Positions 25,643 to 33,210 of a stretch of DNA of 64,000 bases are shown here, in pieces (within the stretch, counting starts at the first letter, position 1; each line of letters starts with the position of its first letter). The notes below the pieces were generated by a model. The model saw only the letters and a list, made by a program, of their open reading frames with translations. It ran no database searches and was not told the origin of the DNA. The DNA comes from Mycolicibacterium crocinum (GTDB taxonomy: Bacteria; Actinomycetota; Actinomycetes; Mycobacteriales; Mycobacteriaceae), in the NCBI RefSeq assembly GCF_022370635.2, contig NZ_CP092363.2:124001-188000 (forward strand). Reading direction: 5' to 3'. Position numbers and translations under genes: made by a program.

Positions 25643-25665
25643 ACTGATGAAGACCGTTCATCAGT
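25643..25665. promoter_or_regulatory. 23-bp perfect dyad upstream of the DUF3562-like gene
   Basis: ACTGATGAA and TTCATCAGT are perfect 9-bp arms around GACCG. The site lies 28 bp before the start codon at 25615 and next to a recombinase remnant. It could be an operator for the small gene or a leftover recombinase crossover half-site. Confidence 0.45.
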
Positions 25666-25672
25666 AACTCAA

Positions 25673-25810
25673 CTAGTCGCTTGGCATCGTCAACACCCGG
25701 TAGACAGTGGCCCGACTGACGCCCAGCGTGGCCGCTATTGTCCGTGCGCTCTCGCCACTTGCGTGCATCCGCTGCGCCAAGCCAACTTTCGCGTCATCTA
25801 ACGCTTTGAG
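25673..25810 (-). pseudogene. Serine-recombinase C-terminal HTH remnant
   Basis: The end of a longer open frame reads AKVGLAQRMHASGESARTI and then AATLGVSRATVYRVL, the C-terminal HTH_7 DNA-binding helices of Tn3-type resolvases and invertases. The upstream part of the frame (to 25975) lacks a recognisable catalytic domain with the YxRVS motif, so the gene is a fragment. It marks a past transposon at the left edge of the arsenic island. Confidence 0.6.
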
Positions 25811-25967
25811 GCCGACGTCTACAGCATCGACCAACAACTCGACGACGACCTCAGTGACGACGATGCGACCTCGCTGATGCGAGAAGACATGGTGTGCCGC
25901 GAGGTGAACGGGCCTATTGATGCGGTCAGGTGACTGGGGCGGCTTGGTGGAAATCCGGTCGCGGGAC

Positions 25968-26005
25968 TTGACCACGATCGATTACTACACGATTATTGAG
26001 TCAAT
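25968..26005 (+). promoter_or_regulatory. Leaderless promoter of the ArsR-arsenate reductase fusion
   Basis: TTGACC (25968-25973), a 17-bp spacer, GATTAT (25991-25996) and then ATG at 26004, where transcription would begin. No ribosome-binding site is seen. ATTGA-G-TCAAT (25995-26005) overlaps the start and uses the same half-sites as the two other ArsR promoters in the island. Confidence 0.5.
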
Positions 26006-26696
26006 GAGAATTGACCTATCGCCACATGGTGGTGAATACGATGCCGAGCGACGGGCACGGGTGCATGCCGCTTTGGGAGACCCAGCGCGGCTGTCGATCG
26101 TTGATCGACTCCTCTTGGCCGACGCATCCCCGTCTGAACTACAGGGGTTGTTGTCGATGCCCTCGAATCTGGTCGCTCACCATCTGCGGATCCTGGAAGA
26201 GGCCGGGGTGGTGCAGCGCAGTCGCTCCGAAGCCGACCGACGACGTACCTACTTGCAGCTGGTTCCCGCGGCACTGGAAGCCGCACTCCCCGTAGCTAAT
26301 TGGCAGGCCCAGCGCGTCGTCTTCGTGTGCAGCCACAACTCCGCCCGCAGTCCGTTGGCGGTGGCGATTTGGAACCGACGCAGCACACTGCCCGCTGTCT
26401 CGGCAGGGACTCACCCGGCCACCAAGGTGCATCCGGGCGCCACGAAGGCGGCAAAACGCAATGGCCTGGCGATTGTGTCGCACACCCCGGTACACATCGA
26501 CGATGTCGTTCGCCCCGGCGATCTTGTGGTTGCGGTGTGCGACAACGCCCATGAAGAACTGGTTGCCGACACCCGTCGGCTTCATTGGTCGATACCCGAT
26601 CCCGCCGGATCTGACGATCCCGACGCCTTTGATCGGGCCTTAGACAGGCTGTCCGAGCGCATTGACCGCTTACTGCCGGCGTTGCGCGCCAGCTGA
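26004..26696 (+). CDS. ArsR repressor fused to a low-molecular-weight phosphatase/arsenate-reductase domain
   Basis: This 230-residue two-domain protein has residues 1-100 as an ArsR-type winged helix (HAALGDPARLSIVDRLLL, LLSMPSNLVAHHLRILEEAG) and residues 105-225 as a low-molecular-weight phosphatase fold. The P-loop is CSHNSARS (CX5R) in VVFVCSHNSARSPLA, and DPAGSDDPD supplies the likely acid Asp. The second domain lacks the paired resolving Cys seen in the separate ArsC at 30554, so it may work as a sensor or use mycothiol or mycoredoxin. It is the first gene of the arsenic island and precedes pstS. Such fusions are known in actinobacteria. Confidence 0.87.
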   Translation: MRIDLSPHGGEYDAERRARVHAALGDPARLSIVDRLLLADASPSELQGLLSMPSNLVAHHLRILEEAGVVQRSRSEADRRRTYLQLVPAALEAALPVANWQAQRVVFVCSHNSARSPLAVAIWNRRSTLPAVSAGTHPATKVHPGATKAAKRNGLAIVSHTPVHIDDVVRPGDLVVAVCDNAHEELVADTRRLHWSIPDPAGSDDPDAFDRALDRLSERIDRLLPALRAS

Positions 26697-26763
26697 ACAC
26701 CGACTCCCTGGCCGCCCAGCGGCCTCGACCACCCCTGCTCCGCTCACCTGTGAAGGATGGACC

Positions 26764-27882
26764 ATGGATGTTTCAATGTTGAGACGCAATGGCTTTCGTT
26801 GGACGCTGTGCTTGATGGGAGCAGCCGCGCTGCCACTGACGGCGTGTGGGAGCGACAATTCCCAGCCCGGATACGCGAAGTCCGCCCATATCGAGTGTGG
26901 CGGCAAGCAATCGTTGACGGCCAGCGGCTCCACCGCTCAAGCCAACGCGATCCCGGTCTTCGTGCAGGCCTTCACCGCGGCCTGTCCGGGCCAGACGGTG
27001 GTCTACACCTCCAACGGCTCCGGTGCGGGGGTCAGTGAATTCCTCTCCAAGAAGACGGATTTCGGCGGCTCCGACTCGGCACTGAGCCAAGAGCGTGGCG
27101 AATATGCAGCCGCTCAACAACGTTGCGGATCACCGGCGTGGAACATCCCCGTGGTGTTCGGGCCGATCGCGATCACCTACAACCTCAGCGATGTGCCGAC
27201 GCTGGTGCTCGATGGCCCCACGGTCGCGAAGATTTTCAACGGAGGGATCACCCGCTGGGATGATCCGGCGATCAAGGCGCTGAATCCGTCAGCGCAACTA
27301 CCCTCGGCCGACATCCTCGTCGTGTACCGCAGCGACGACTCGGGTACCACCGACAACTTCCAGCGCTACCTCGATGCCGCCTCGGGTGGTGCGTGGGGCA
27401 AGGGAAGCGGTAAGACGTTCAACGGTGGTGTCGGGCTGGCAGCCAAGGGCAACGAGGGAACATCCGCCGCGGTCAGGGACACCCCGGGCGCGGTCACCTA
27501 CAACGAGTACTCGTTCGCCAAAACCGAGCGCCTCGCCAGCGCTCAGATCGTGACCTCCGCGGGACCTGCCGCGGTGCCTATCAGCGCAGACACCGTGGGC
27601 AAGACGATATCGTCGGCGACCATCATCGGGCAGGGCAACGACTTGGTGCTCGACACCTCGAAGTTCTATACCCCCAGCAGTTCCGGGGCCTACCCGATCG
27701 TGCTCGCGACCTACGAGTTGGTGTGCTCGAAGTACAGTGATCCGGCTACCGGGCAGGCCGTGCGGGCGTTTCTGCAGTCGGCCGTGGGTCCCGGCCAGCT
27801 TCATCTTGAGGACCATGGTTATTTCGCGTTGCCGCCGGACTTTCAGGCGAAGGTCGTCGCTGCGGCCAACGCTGTCTCTTGA
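26764..27882 (+). CDS. pstS: Phosphate-binding lipoprotein PstS, without its transporter
   Basis: The 372-residue lipoprotein (lipobox LTAC near residue 24) has the PstS solute-binding fold: LTASGSTAQANAIPVF, GGSDSALS and SDDSGTTDNFQRYL are the phosphate-contact loops. No pstC, pstA or pstB is nearby. In an arsenic island such a protein may select phosphate over arsenate, feed the chromosomal Pst permease, or bind arsenate for sensing. ATG 26764 follows GAAGGATGG; the frame is open further upstream. It is convergent with arsA, stop to stop 14 bp. Confidence 0.9.
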   Translation: MDVSMLRRNGFRWTLCLMGAAALPLTACGSDNSQPGYAKSAHIECGGKQSLTASGSTAQANAIPVFVQAFTAACPGQTVVYTSNGSGAGVSEFLSKKTDFGGSDSALSQERGEYAAAQQRCGSPAWNIPVVFGPIAITYNLSDVPTLVLDGPTVAKIFNGGITRWDDPAIKALNPSAQLPSADILVVYRSDDSGTTDNFQRYLDAASGGAWGKGSGKTFNGGVGLAAKGNEGTSAAVRDTPGAVTYNEYSFAKTERLASAQIVTSAGPAAVPISADTVGKTISSATIIGQGNDLVLDTSKFYTPSSSGAYPIVLATYELVCSKYSDPATGQAVRAFLQSAVGPGQLHLEDHGYFALPPDFQAKVVAAANAVS

Positions 27883-27896
27883 TCACGCCGGATCAG

Positions 27897-29675
27897 TTAA
27901 TTCTGCTGTGCGGTAAGAGCTTCCAGAGCGGGAATGCCGACGGGTTCGTTCGCCAAGAGTGGGATGACCGCGTAGCGGGGCGCGTACTTGGTGCGGACGG
28001 TGTCGATTTCTGCCAGTTCGGCGCCGGCGCGCTGCCGGAGCAATCCGTGGGTGGGCTCGGCGGCGGCAACGGAGTTGTTGATCACCCACGCCCACGGGTG
28101 GATGCCGGCGCGTTCGAGGTCGTGTTGAAGGCCGGCGGCTTCGAGCACCGGCGTCGTTTCGGCCAGCGTCACGAGCAGAACTTTGGTGAGGTCGGGGTTT
28201 TGGAGGCGCATCAGCGGTGTGGTGTAGTGCCCGCTGTCCCCCATCTGCCGTGCGATCTCGCGGTGGTAGGAACCCGTGGCGTCGAGCAACAGCAGGGTGT
28301 GGCCGGTGGGTGCGGTGTCGAGGACGACGAACGTGCTGCGGGATTCGTGGATGACTTTGGAAAAGGCTTGGAAGACTGCGACTTCCTCGGTGCACGGTGA
28401 GCGCAGGTCCTCGGCCAGGGTGGCGCGCCCGGCGTCGTCGAGATGGGCGCCTTTGGTCGTCATGACCCGTTCGCGGTAGGCGTCGCTCGCCTCGATCGGG
28501 TCGATCCGAGACACCCGGAGATGCTCGATGCCGCCTTGCAGGGTCTCGACCAGGTGGGCTGCGGGATCGGTGGTGGTCAGGTGAACGTCGTGGCCGCGTT
28601 CAGCCAGCGCGACGGCGATGGCCGCGGCGACGGTGGTTTTGCCCACCCCGCCCTTGCCCATGCACATCACCAGTCCGTTTCCGCTGCGCTCGATGTCGTC
28701 GACCAGGTCGCTTAGCGGGGCATCAACCACTGGGGCGAGGCTGCTCGAGGCCATCTCGTCGTCGGCGGCAGTGTTGGTGTCGAACAGGGTTTGGAGTGCG
28801 TCAAGGCCGACCATGTTGGCGGTCTTAAGGCTGACGCGGTCTTGAGGCAATGCGCTCAGCGCATCGGATATGTCCGCTAGCGCGGACTGTTCCCGGCGGG
28901 TGATCGCGGCAGCCAAGGGGTCGCTCTCGCCTTGTGGTTGGGGCATGACGGCGTTGACGACGACGTACTGCCGGCTCATACCCAAGGCCGCCAATTCGTG
29001 GTGGGTGCGGTCGATTTCGCGCAACGCCGACCGTGTCGGGCGGGCCACCAGGACCAGGCGAGTGCGGTCCGGATCGGCCAGAGCGGCCACCGCAGCGGCG
29101 TAGGTGGTCTTGTGTTTGTCCAGGCCCGCCATGGGACCCAGGCAGGAGGCGTCCCCCTTTCCGGCTTGCAGGAACTCTGTCCAGCTGCCCGGCAGTTGCA
29201 GCAGCCGGATCGTGTGCCCGGTGGGAGCGGTGTCGAACAGCACGTGGTCGAATCCGGACACGAGTCCCGTGTCGTCCGTCAGCAGAGTGGTGAACTCGTC
29301 AAAGGACGCGATCTCGGTGGTGCACGAACCCGACAACTGCTCGGTGATCGAGGCGATCGCCGACTCGGGCAACAAGCAGCGCACCGGTCCCACGATGCGT
29401 TCCCGGTATGCCGTCGCCGCTTGTTCGGGGTCGATCTCCAAAGCCGACAGCCCCGGCACCGCAGGGATCTCGGTGACGGTGTTACCGATCGCCACCCCGA
29501 ATACCTGCCCGACATTGGACGCCGGGTCCGTGGACACCAAGAGGACTTTCTTGCCCGCTTGGGCCAAGGCCACGGCCGACGCGCACGCGATCGAGGTCTT
29601 ACCGACCCCACCCTTGCCGGTGAAGAAAACGAACCGCGGCGGGTCGGTCAGGAACCGTTGCTCAGGAAAAGTCAT
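27897..29675 (-). CDS. arsA: Arsenite-stimulated ATPase ArsA, double-domain form
   Basis: This cytosolic ATPase of 592 residues normally energises the ArsB pump. Two homologous halves each carry a deviant Walker A: FTGKGGVGKTSIACA (near 16) and GKGGVGKTTVAAAIA (near 338). Each also has a DTAPTGHT signature, the ArsA family mark. The start MTFPEQRFL at 29675 follows the family; three more codons are open upstream. It lies 39 bp downstream of arsD on the same strand. No arsB or acr3 is visible anywhere in the window, so its membrane partner must lie elsewhere or differ. Confidence 0.93.
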   Translation of the reverse strand: MTFPEQRFLTDPPRFVFFTGKGGVGKTSIACASAVALAQAGKKVLLVSTDPASNVGQVFGVAIGNTVTEIPAVPGLSALEIDPEQAATAYRERIVGPVRCLLPESAIASITEQLSGSCTTEIASFDEFTTLLTDDTGLVSGFDHVLFDTAPTGHTIRLLQLPGSWTEFLQAGKGDASCLGPMAGLDKHKTTYAAAVAALADPDRTRLVLVARPTRSALREIDRTHHELAALGMSRQYVVVNAVMPQPQGESDPLAAAITRREQSALADISDALSALPQDRVSLKTANMVGLDALQTLFDTNTAADDEMASSSLAPVVDAPLSDLVDDIERSGNGLVMCMGKGGVGKTTVAAAIAVALAERGHDVHLTTTDPAAHLVETLQGGIEHLRVSRIDPIEASDAYRERVMTTKGAHLDDAGRATLAEDLRSPCTEEVAVFQAFSKVIHESRSTFVVLDTAPTGHTLLLLDATGSYHREIARQMGDSGHYTTPLMRLQNPDLTKVLLVTLAETTPVLEAAGLQHDLERAGIHPWAWVINNSVAAAEPTHGLLRQRAGAELAEIDTVRTKYAPRYAVIPLLANEPVGIPALEALTAQQN

Positions 29676-29714
29676 GGGGCACAATTTATTCCGGATTACG
29701 GGGGCAGTCGGTGG

Positions 29715-30113
29715 TCAGCAGCAGTCCGACTGCCCTGGCGGGCAGCATTGGGTCGAGCTGGCGTCTGAAAGGCCGAGGCTGATCACACCGGCCAGCCCCT
29801 CAACGGGCGCATCGAGCGCTGCCCACCGCGATAGCTCCGCACGGGTCGGGTAGCGCCCGGTCAGCACGGTGACGTCGTCGACGCAGACCAGCGGCAAACC
29901 TTCTGAACCGGCGACTTCCAGGAACTGTTTGGCGACCGCGCTATGGGCGAATGCCACGGGGTCGTTAGCGAGATTGTGGCGAGAAATCGCCGCACCCTGC
30001 TCGAGCAACCAGACCATATCCGCGCTGAACGTCACGAGGTTGGCATCGACATCCTCACCACACACCCCGGTATTGCAGCACAACGCGGGCTCGAACACAG
30101 AAATCGCGGGCAC
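29715..30113 (-). CDS. arsD: Arsenic metallochaperone ArsD
   Basis: The 132-residue chaperone carries As(III) to ArsA. The three essential Cys are present in EPALCCNTGVCG, and a further Cys set closes the protein (QCCPPGQSDCC). The GTG start at 30113 has GAAGGAG seven bases upstream. It is divergent from an arsR gene across a 54-bp gap that holds a perfect dyad, so ArsR probably controls both directions. Confidence 0.92.
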   Translation of the reverse strand: MPAISVFEPALCCNTGVCGEDVDANLVTFSADMVWLLEQGAAISRHNLANDPVAFAHSAVAKQFLEVAGSEGLPLVCVDDVTVLTGRYPTRAELSRWAALDAPVEGLAGVISLGLSDASSTQCCPPGQSDCC

Positions 30114-30142
30114 CGTGATTCTCCTTCGCCATTTGACGGCTG

Positions 30143-30160
30143 TATTGATAACTATCAATA
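30143..30160. promoter_or_regulatory. ArsR operator between arsD and arsR
   Basis: TATTGATA and TATCAATA form perfect 8-bp arms separated by AC. It sits 7 bp before the arsR start and 30 bp before the arsD start, in the middle of the divergent promoter region. ATTGA/TCAAT half-sites recur at 25995-26005 and 32007-32029. Confidence 0.6.
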
Positions 30161-30167
30161 TAGAACA

Positions 30168-30557
30168 ATGCCCGTCGCGCCGTCACCCCCGGCCGAGCCC
30201 TGCTGCCCTCCCCTGGCGCACCAACCGCTGGGCGCAGACTGGGCCGGTGAATTGGCCCGCATGTTCAAAGCCTTGGGAGATCCCGTGCGATTGCGCATGC
30301 TGAGCCTCATCGCCAGCCACGAAGGCGGCCAGTGTTGCGTCTGCGAGATCGCCCCATATTTCGAACTGTCCCAACCGACGATCTCCCATCACCTCAAAAC
30401 GCTGCGCGAGGCAGGTCTGCTGGAGTGCGAGCGGCGCGGCACGTGGGTGTACTACTGGGTGGTGCCGGCGGCCATGGCCCAGTTGTCGGCGGTATTGGCC
30501 CTTGGCATCACCCCTTCCGCCACCACACCCGATTCCCTCGAGAGGACTTGCCGATGA
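30168..30557 (+). CDS. arsR: ArsR-type arsenic repressor
   Basis: This 129-residue winged-helix repressor has HTH LSQPTISHHLKTLREAGLL. The metalloid site is probably QCCVCEI at the start of the sensing helix (the CXC motif), with extra Cys in EPCCPPL near the N-terminus. It starts at ATG 30168 right after the dyad operator, with no obvious SD. The stop overlaps arsC (ATGA), so repressor and reductase are coupled. Confidence 0.92.
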   Translation: MPVAPSPPAEPCCPPLAHQPLGADWAGELARMFKALGDPVRLRMLSLIASHEGGQCCVCEIAPYFELSQPTISHHLKTLREAGLLECERRGTWVYYWVVPAAMAQLSAVLALGITPSATTPDSLERTCR

Positions 30558-30982
30558 GCACGAAACCGTCCGTGTTGTTCGTCTGCGTGCACAACGCCGG
30601 ACGTTCACAGATGGCCGCAGGATTCCTCTCGGCGCTGGCCGGCGACGCCATCGAAGTCCGCTCGGCCGGCAGTGCCCCGGGCAACGCCGTCAACCCCGCC
30701 GCGGTAGAGGCCATGGCCGAAGTCGGCATCGACATCTCCGACCAAACCCCGAAAATCCTTACCACCGACGCGGTGGAAGCCTCCGACGTGGTGATCACCA
30801 TGGGTTGCGGCGACACCTGCCCCATTTTCCCGGGCAAGAGCTACCGCGACTGGGTACTGGAGGATCCCGCGGGCAAGGGTGTGGACGCTGTACGTCCCAT
30901 CCGCGACCAAATCAAGACGCGGATCGAAGGCCTCATCACTGAACTGCTGACCGACACCGCCGATACCGAAAACCGGGTTTAG
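30554..30982 (+). CDS. arsC: Arsenate reductase, low-molecular-weight phosphatase type
   Basis: The 142-residue enzyme reduces arsenate to arsenite. P-loop CVHNAGRS (nucleophile Cys near 12) is in VLFVCVHNAGRSQMA, and MGCGDTCPIFPG supplies the resolving Cys pair, as in thioredoxin-coupled ArsC. DWVLEDP holds the acid Asp. The stop codon overlaps the convergent stop of the next arsR gene within four bases. Its product, arsenite, would need an exit route; see the aquaglyceroporin gene at 32393. Confidence 0.93.
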   Translation: MSTKPSVLFVCVHNAGRSQMAAGFLSALAGDAIEVRSAGSAPGNAVNPAAVEAMAEVGIDISDQTPKILTTDAVEASDVVITMGCGDTCPIFPGKSYRDWVLEDPAGKGVDAVRPIRDQIKTRIEGLITELLTDTADTENRV

Positions 30983-31338
30983 GAACAGCAATTCGGGTCG
31001 AGTACGGCGCACAGCGCGGCGACCGCGTCGCGGTGCGGACGGTGATAGACGTTCATCCCTCGCCGGGTCGACTCGACCAACCCGGCATTGCGTAACTGTG
31101 TCAGGTGGTGGCTGGCCGTGGACTCGCCAACCCCGATCGCGGCGGCCAAGTCTCGACTGTTCTCCTCGCCATCAGCCGACCCGAACAGCAGCGACATGAT
31201 CTTGACTCGTGCCGGGTCGGCCAGCGCCTTGAGCCGCAATGCGACGTGCAACGCGTCCTCGTCACTCATCACACCCGCCGCCACCGGCGCACAACACACC
31301 GGCGACGACATGTCGATCAAGGGCAACGTCTTGGGCAT
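30979..31338 (-). CDS. arsR: ArsR/SmtB-family repressor divergent from cadI
   Basis: The 119-residue winged-helix protein has HTH region IGVGESTASHHLTQLRNAG. Cys residues lie in the N-terminal part (SSPVCCAPVA) and at the C-terminal end (AALCAVLDPNCCS), a different layout from the CXC-type ArsR proteins here, so the site must be built differently. It probably senses Cd or As(III) and controls the divergent cadI through two dyads in the gap between the genes. ATG 31338 is chosen over longer frames. Confidence 0.88.
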   Translation of the reverse strand: MPKTLPLIDMSSPVCCAPVAAGVMSDEDALHVALRLKALADPARVKIMSLLFGSADGEENSRDLAAAIGVGESTASHHLTQLRNAGLVESTRRGMNVYHRPHRDAVAALCAVLDPNCCS

Positions 31339-31359
31339 CACCCAATCATGCCACAAAGC

Positions 31360-31418
31360 TTGACATATATCGAAAAGGTGGCATGCTGGGCATCGTCCCG
31401 ATAGTTCGACATATGTCG
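31360..31418. promoter_or_regulatory. Two related dyads in the arsR-cadI divergent region
   Basis: TTGACATATATCGA (31360-31373, imperfect) and CGACATATGTCG (31407-31418, a perfect 12-bp palindrome) share the core GACATAT. One lies near each promoter, 47 bp centre to centre, which would let one repressor control both genes. TTGACA of the first could also be a -35 box toward cadI. Confidence 0.55.
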
Positions 31419-31441
31419 CACAGGTTCCAAGGAGGCTCCCC

Positions 31442-31915
31442 ATGTCCCGCATCCAGTTGGCGCTCAACGTCGATGACATCGACGAAGCCGTCACCTTCTA
31501 CTCCAAGCTGTTCAACACCGAGCCGGCCAAGGTCAAGCCGGGCTACGCCAACTTCGCCATCGCCGAACCGCCCCTGAAACTCGTACTCCTGCAAAACCCC
31601 GGCCACGGCGGCAGCCTCAACCACCTCGGCGTCGAGGTGGAGTCCAGCGACCAGGTGCACGCCGAAATCGACCGCCTGACCAATGCGGGCATGTTCACCG
31701 AGGAGGAGATCGGCACCACCTGCTGCTTCGCAACCCAGGACAAGGTTTGGGTCACCGGCCCCGGAGGCGAGCGCTGGGAGGTTTACACCAAGCTGGCCGA
31801 CTCCGACAGCTTCGGCACCAGCCCGCAGATCGGCACGCAGTCCGACGAGGCCGCCTGCTGTGGCACAGCGGCCCACGAAAACGCCCCTGCCACAACCCAA
31901 GCCAGCTGTTGCTAG
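31442..31915 (+). CDS. cadI: Cadmium/arsenic-inducible glyoxalase-fold protein CadI/ArsI
   Basis: The 157-residue VOC-fold protein starts MSRIQLALNVDDIDEAVTFY and has SLNHLGVEVES (metal-ligand His) and RWEVYTKLAD (ligand Glu), as in CadI of M. tuberculosis and ArsI C-As lyases. The C-terminal tail adds Cys (EAACCG and ASCC) that may bind metalloid. ArsI splits methylarsenite; whether CadI does so is unsettled. AAGGAGG before the ATG gives strong translation. Confidence 0.9.
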   Translation: MSRIQLALNVDDIDEAVTFYSKLFNTEPAKVKPGYANFAIAEPPLKLVLLQNPGHGGSLNHLGVEVESSDQVHAEIDRLTNAGMFTEEEIGTTCCFATQDKVWVTGPGGERWEVYTKLADSDSFGTSPQIGTQSDEAACCGTAAHENAPATTQASCC

Positions 31916-32006
31916 TCCGGCATGTCAGCCCTGGGAACCGGCGGCCGCCAGACTCCGTGGCGGCTGCCGCTCCCGGGATGCTTCGTTCACGAGTTGTTCG
32001 CTTGTG

Positions 32007-32029
32007 TATTGATTCGATGACTGTCAATA
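32007..32029. promoter_or_regulatory. ArsR-type operator before the third arsenic operon
   Basis: TATTGA and TCAATA half-sites face each other across 11 bp, starting 30 bp before the GTG start of the following arsR. The same half-sites occur at the two other ArsR promoters with 6-bp and 1-bp gaps. Confidence 0.5.
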
Positions 32030-32036
32030 TCGATGA

Positions 32037-32393
32037 GTGTCGAAGTCGTCCGAAGGCGGGTGCTGCGAGGTCGCACCTCTGGTCCGAGAGCCGCTGAGCA
32101 TTGCGGCCGCGGCGGAGTTGGCGGCGATGTTGAAGGCGTTGTCGGATCCGATTCGACTTCGCCTGCTCAGCCTGATTGCCAGCCACGGAGGTGGCCAGGC
32201 GTGCGTCTGCGACATCTCGCAAGGTATCGATGTCGGCCAGCCCACGATCTCCCACCATCTCAAGGTGCTGCGCACCGCGGGGCTGATCGACAGCCAGCGA
32301 CGCGGCTCGTGGGTGTACTACCGCGTGATTCCCGAAGCACTGCAACAGCTTTCGACACTGCTGGGCGCCGATAGCCTGGCCGGGATCCCGTGA
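32037..32393 (+). CDS. arsR: ArsR-type arsenic repressor, second CXC copy
   Basis: The 118-residue winged-helix repressor has HTH VGQPTISHHLKVLRTAGLI and sensing motif QACVCDI (CXC). It is close in sequence to the arsR at 30168 (both contain LSLIASHxGGQ), so the two are likely duplicates that may cross-regulate. GTG 32037 is the start of the conserved frame. The stop overlaps the next start (TGATG). Confidence 0.9.
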   Translation: MSKSSEGGCCEVAPLVREPLSIAAAAELAAMLKALSDPIRLRLLSLIASHGGGQACVCDISQGIDVGQPTISHHLKVLRTAGLIDSQRRGSWVYYRVIPEALQQLSTLLGADSLAGIP

Positions 32394-33142
32394 TGGACAC
32401 CATCGGTCTGCCGCGGAGGCTGTTGGCTGAATTCGTCGGCAGCGCACTGTTGGTCACCGTTGTTGTCGGATCGGGAATCGCCGCTGCCCAGCTCTCCCCC
32501 AACGACGTCGGACTGCAGCTCCTCGAGAATTCGACGGCGACCGTGTTCGGACTGGCGGTGCTGATCTTGCTATTCGGCCCGATCTCCGGCGCACACTTCA
32601 ATCCGGTCGTCACCGCATCCGACTGGCTCTTGGGCCGCCGGGCCGGCACCGGCATCACCACCCGCGATGCACTCGCCTACGCGGGAGTCCAAATCGCTGG
32701 AGCGATCAGTGGCTCCTGGCTGGCCAATCTCATGTTCGATCGCCGGGTCTTCGAGATCGCGACCAAAGATCGCATCACCACCGGGCATCTCATCGGCGAA
32801 GTCGTGGCCACCGCAGGATTGATCGCGCTGATCTTCGCGCTGGCCCGTACCGGCCGCGCCGGAATGTCAGCTGCGGCCGTCGGCGCCTACATCGGCGCGG
32901 CGTACTGGTTCACCAGCTCGACCTCGTTCGCCAATCCCGCTGTCACGATTGGGCGGATCTTCTCCGACACTTTCGCCGGCATCGCACCGAGCTCAGCGCC
33001 AGGATTCATCGCGGCCCAAATCGTCGGTGCTCTAATCGGTTTGGCCCTGATCGCCACCCTGTACCCCGACATCGCCGCCGACGCCGATGACGTCGTCGTC
33101 CCCCATCCCCACGCCGACAGACACCCCAGCGACCCCGCTTAA
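32393..33142 (+). CDS. Aquaglyceroporin-family channel (AqpS-like, arsenite exit candidate)
   Basis: The 249-residue MIP-family channel has six helices and the two half-helix motifs. The first is NPV instead of NPA (GAHFNPVVTASD) and the second is FANPAVTIGR with the selectivity Arg. The tail is His/Asp-rich (VVPHPHADRHPSD). MIP channels in ars operons, such as AqpS of rhizobia, let arsenite made by ArsC flow out. Here the gene is coupled to arsR and no arsenite pump is visible, so it is the main export candidate. Direction and substrate are inferred. Confidence 0.87.
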   Translation: MDTIGLPRRLLAEFVGSALLVTVVVGSGIAAAQLSPNDVGLQLLENSTATVFGLAVLILLFGPISGAHFNPVVTASDWLLGRRAGTGITTRDALAYAGVQIAGAISGSWLANLMFDRRVFEIATKDRITTGHLIGEVVATAGLIALIFALARTGRAGMSAAAVGAYIGAAYWFTSSTSFANPAVTIGRIFSDTFAGIAPSSAPGFIAAQIVGALIGLALIATLYPDIAADADDVVVPHPHADRHPSDPA

Positions 33143-33210
33143 CCCAGCACCACCGGTATCCAACCGGCGGTACCCAAACCCAATCCCAACGCCTTTCGAG
33201 GAGCCCCGTC

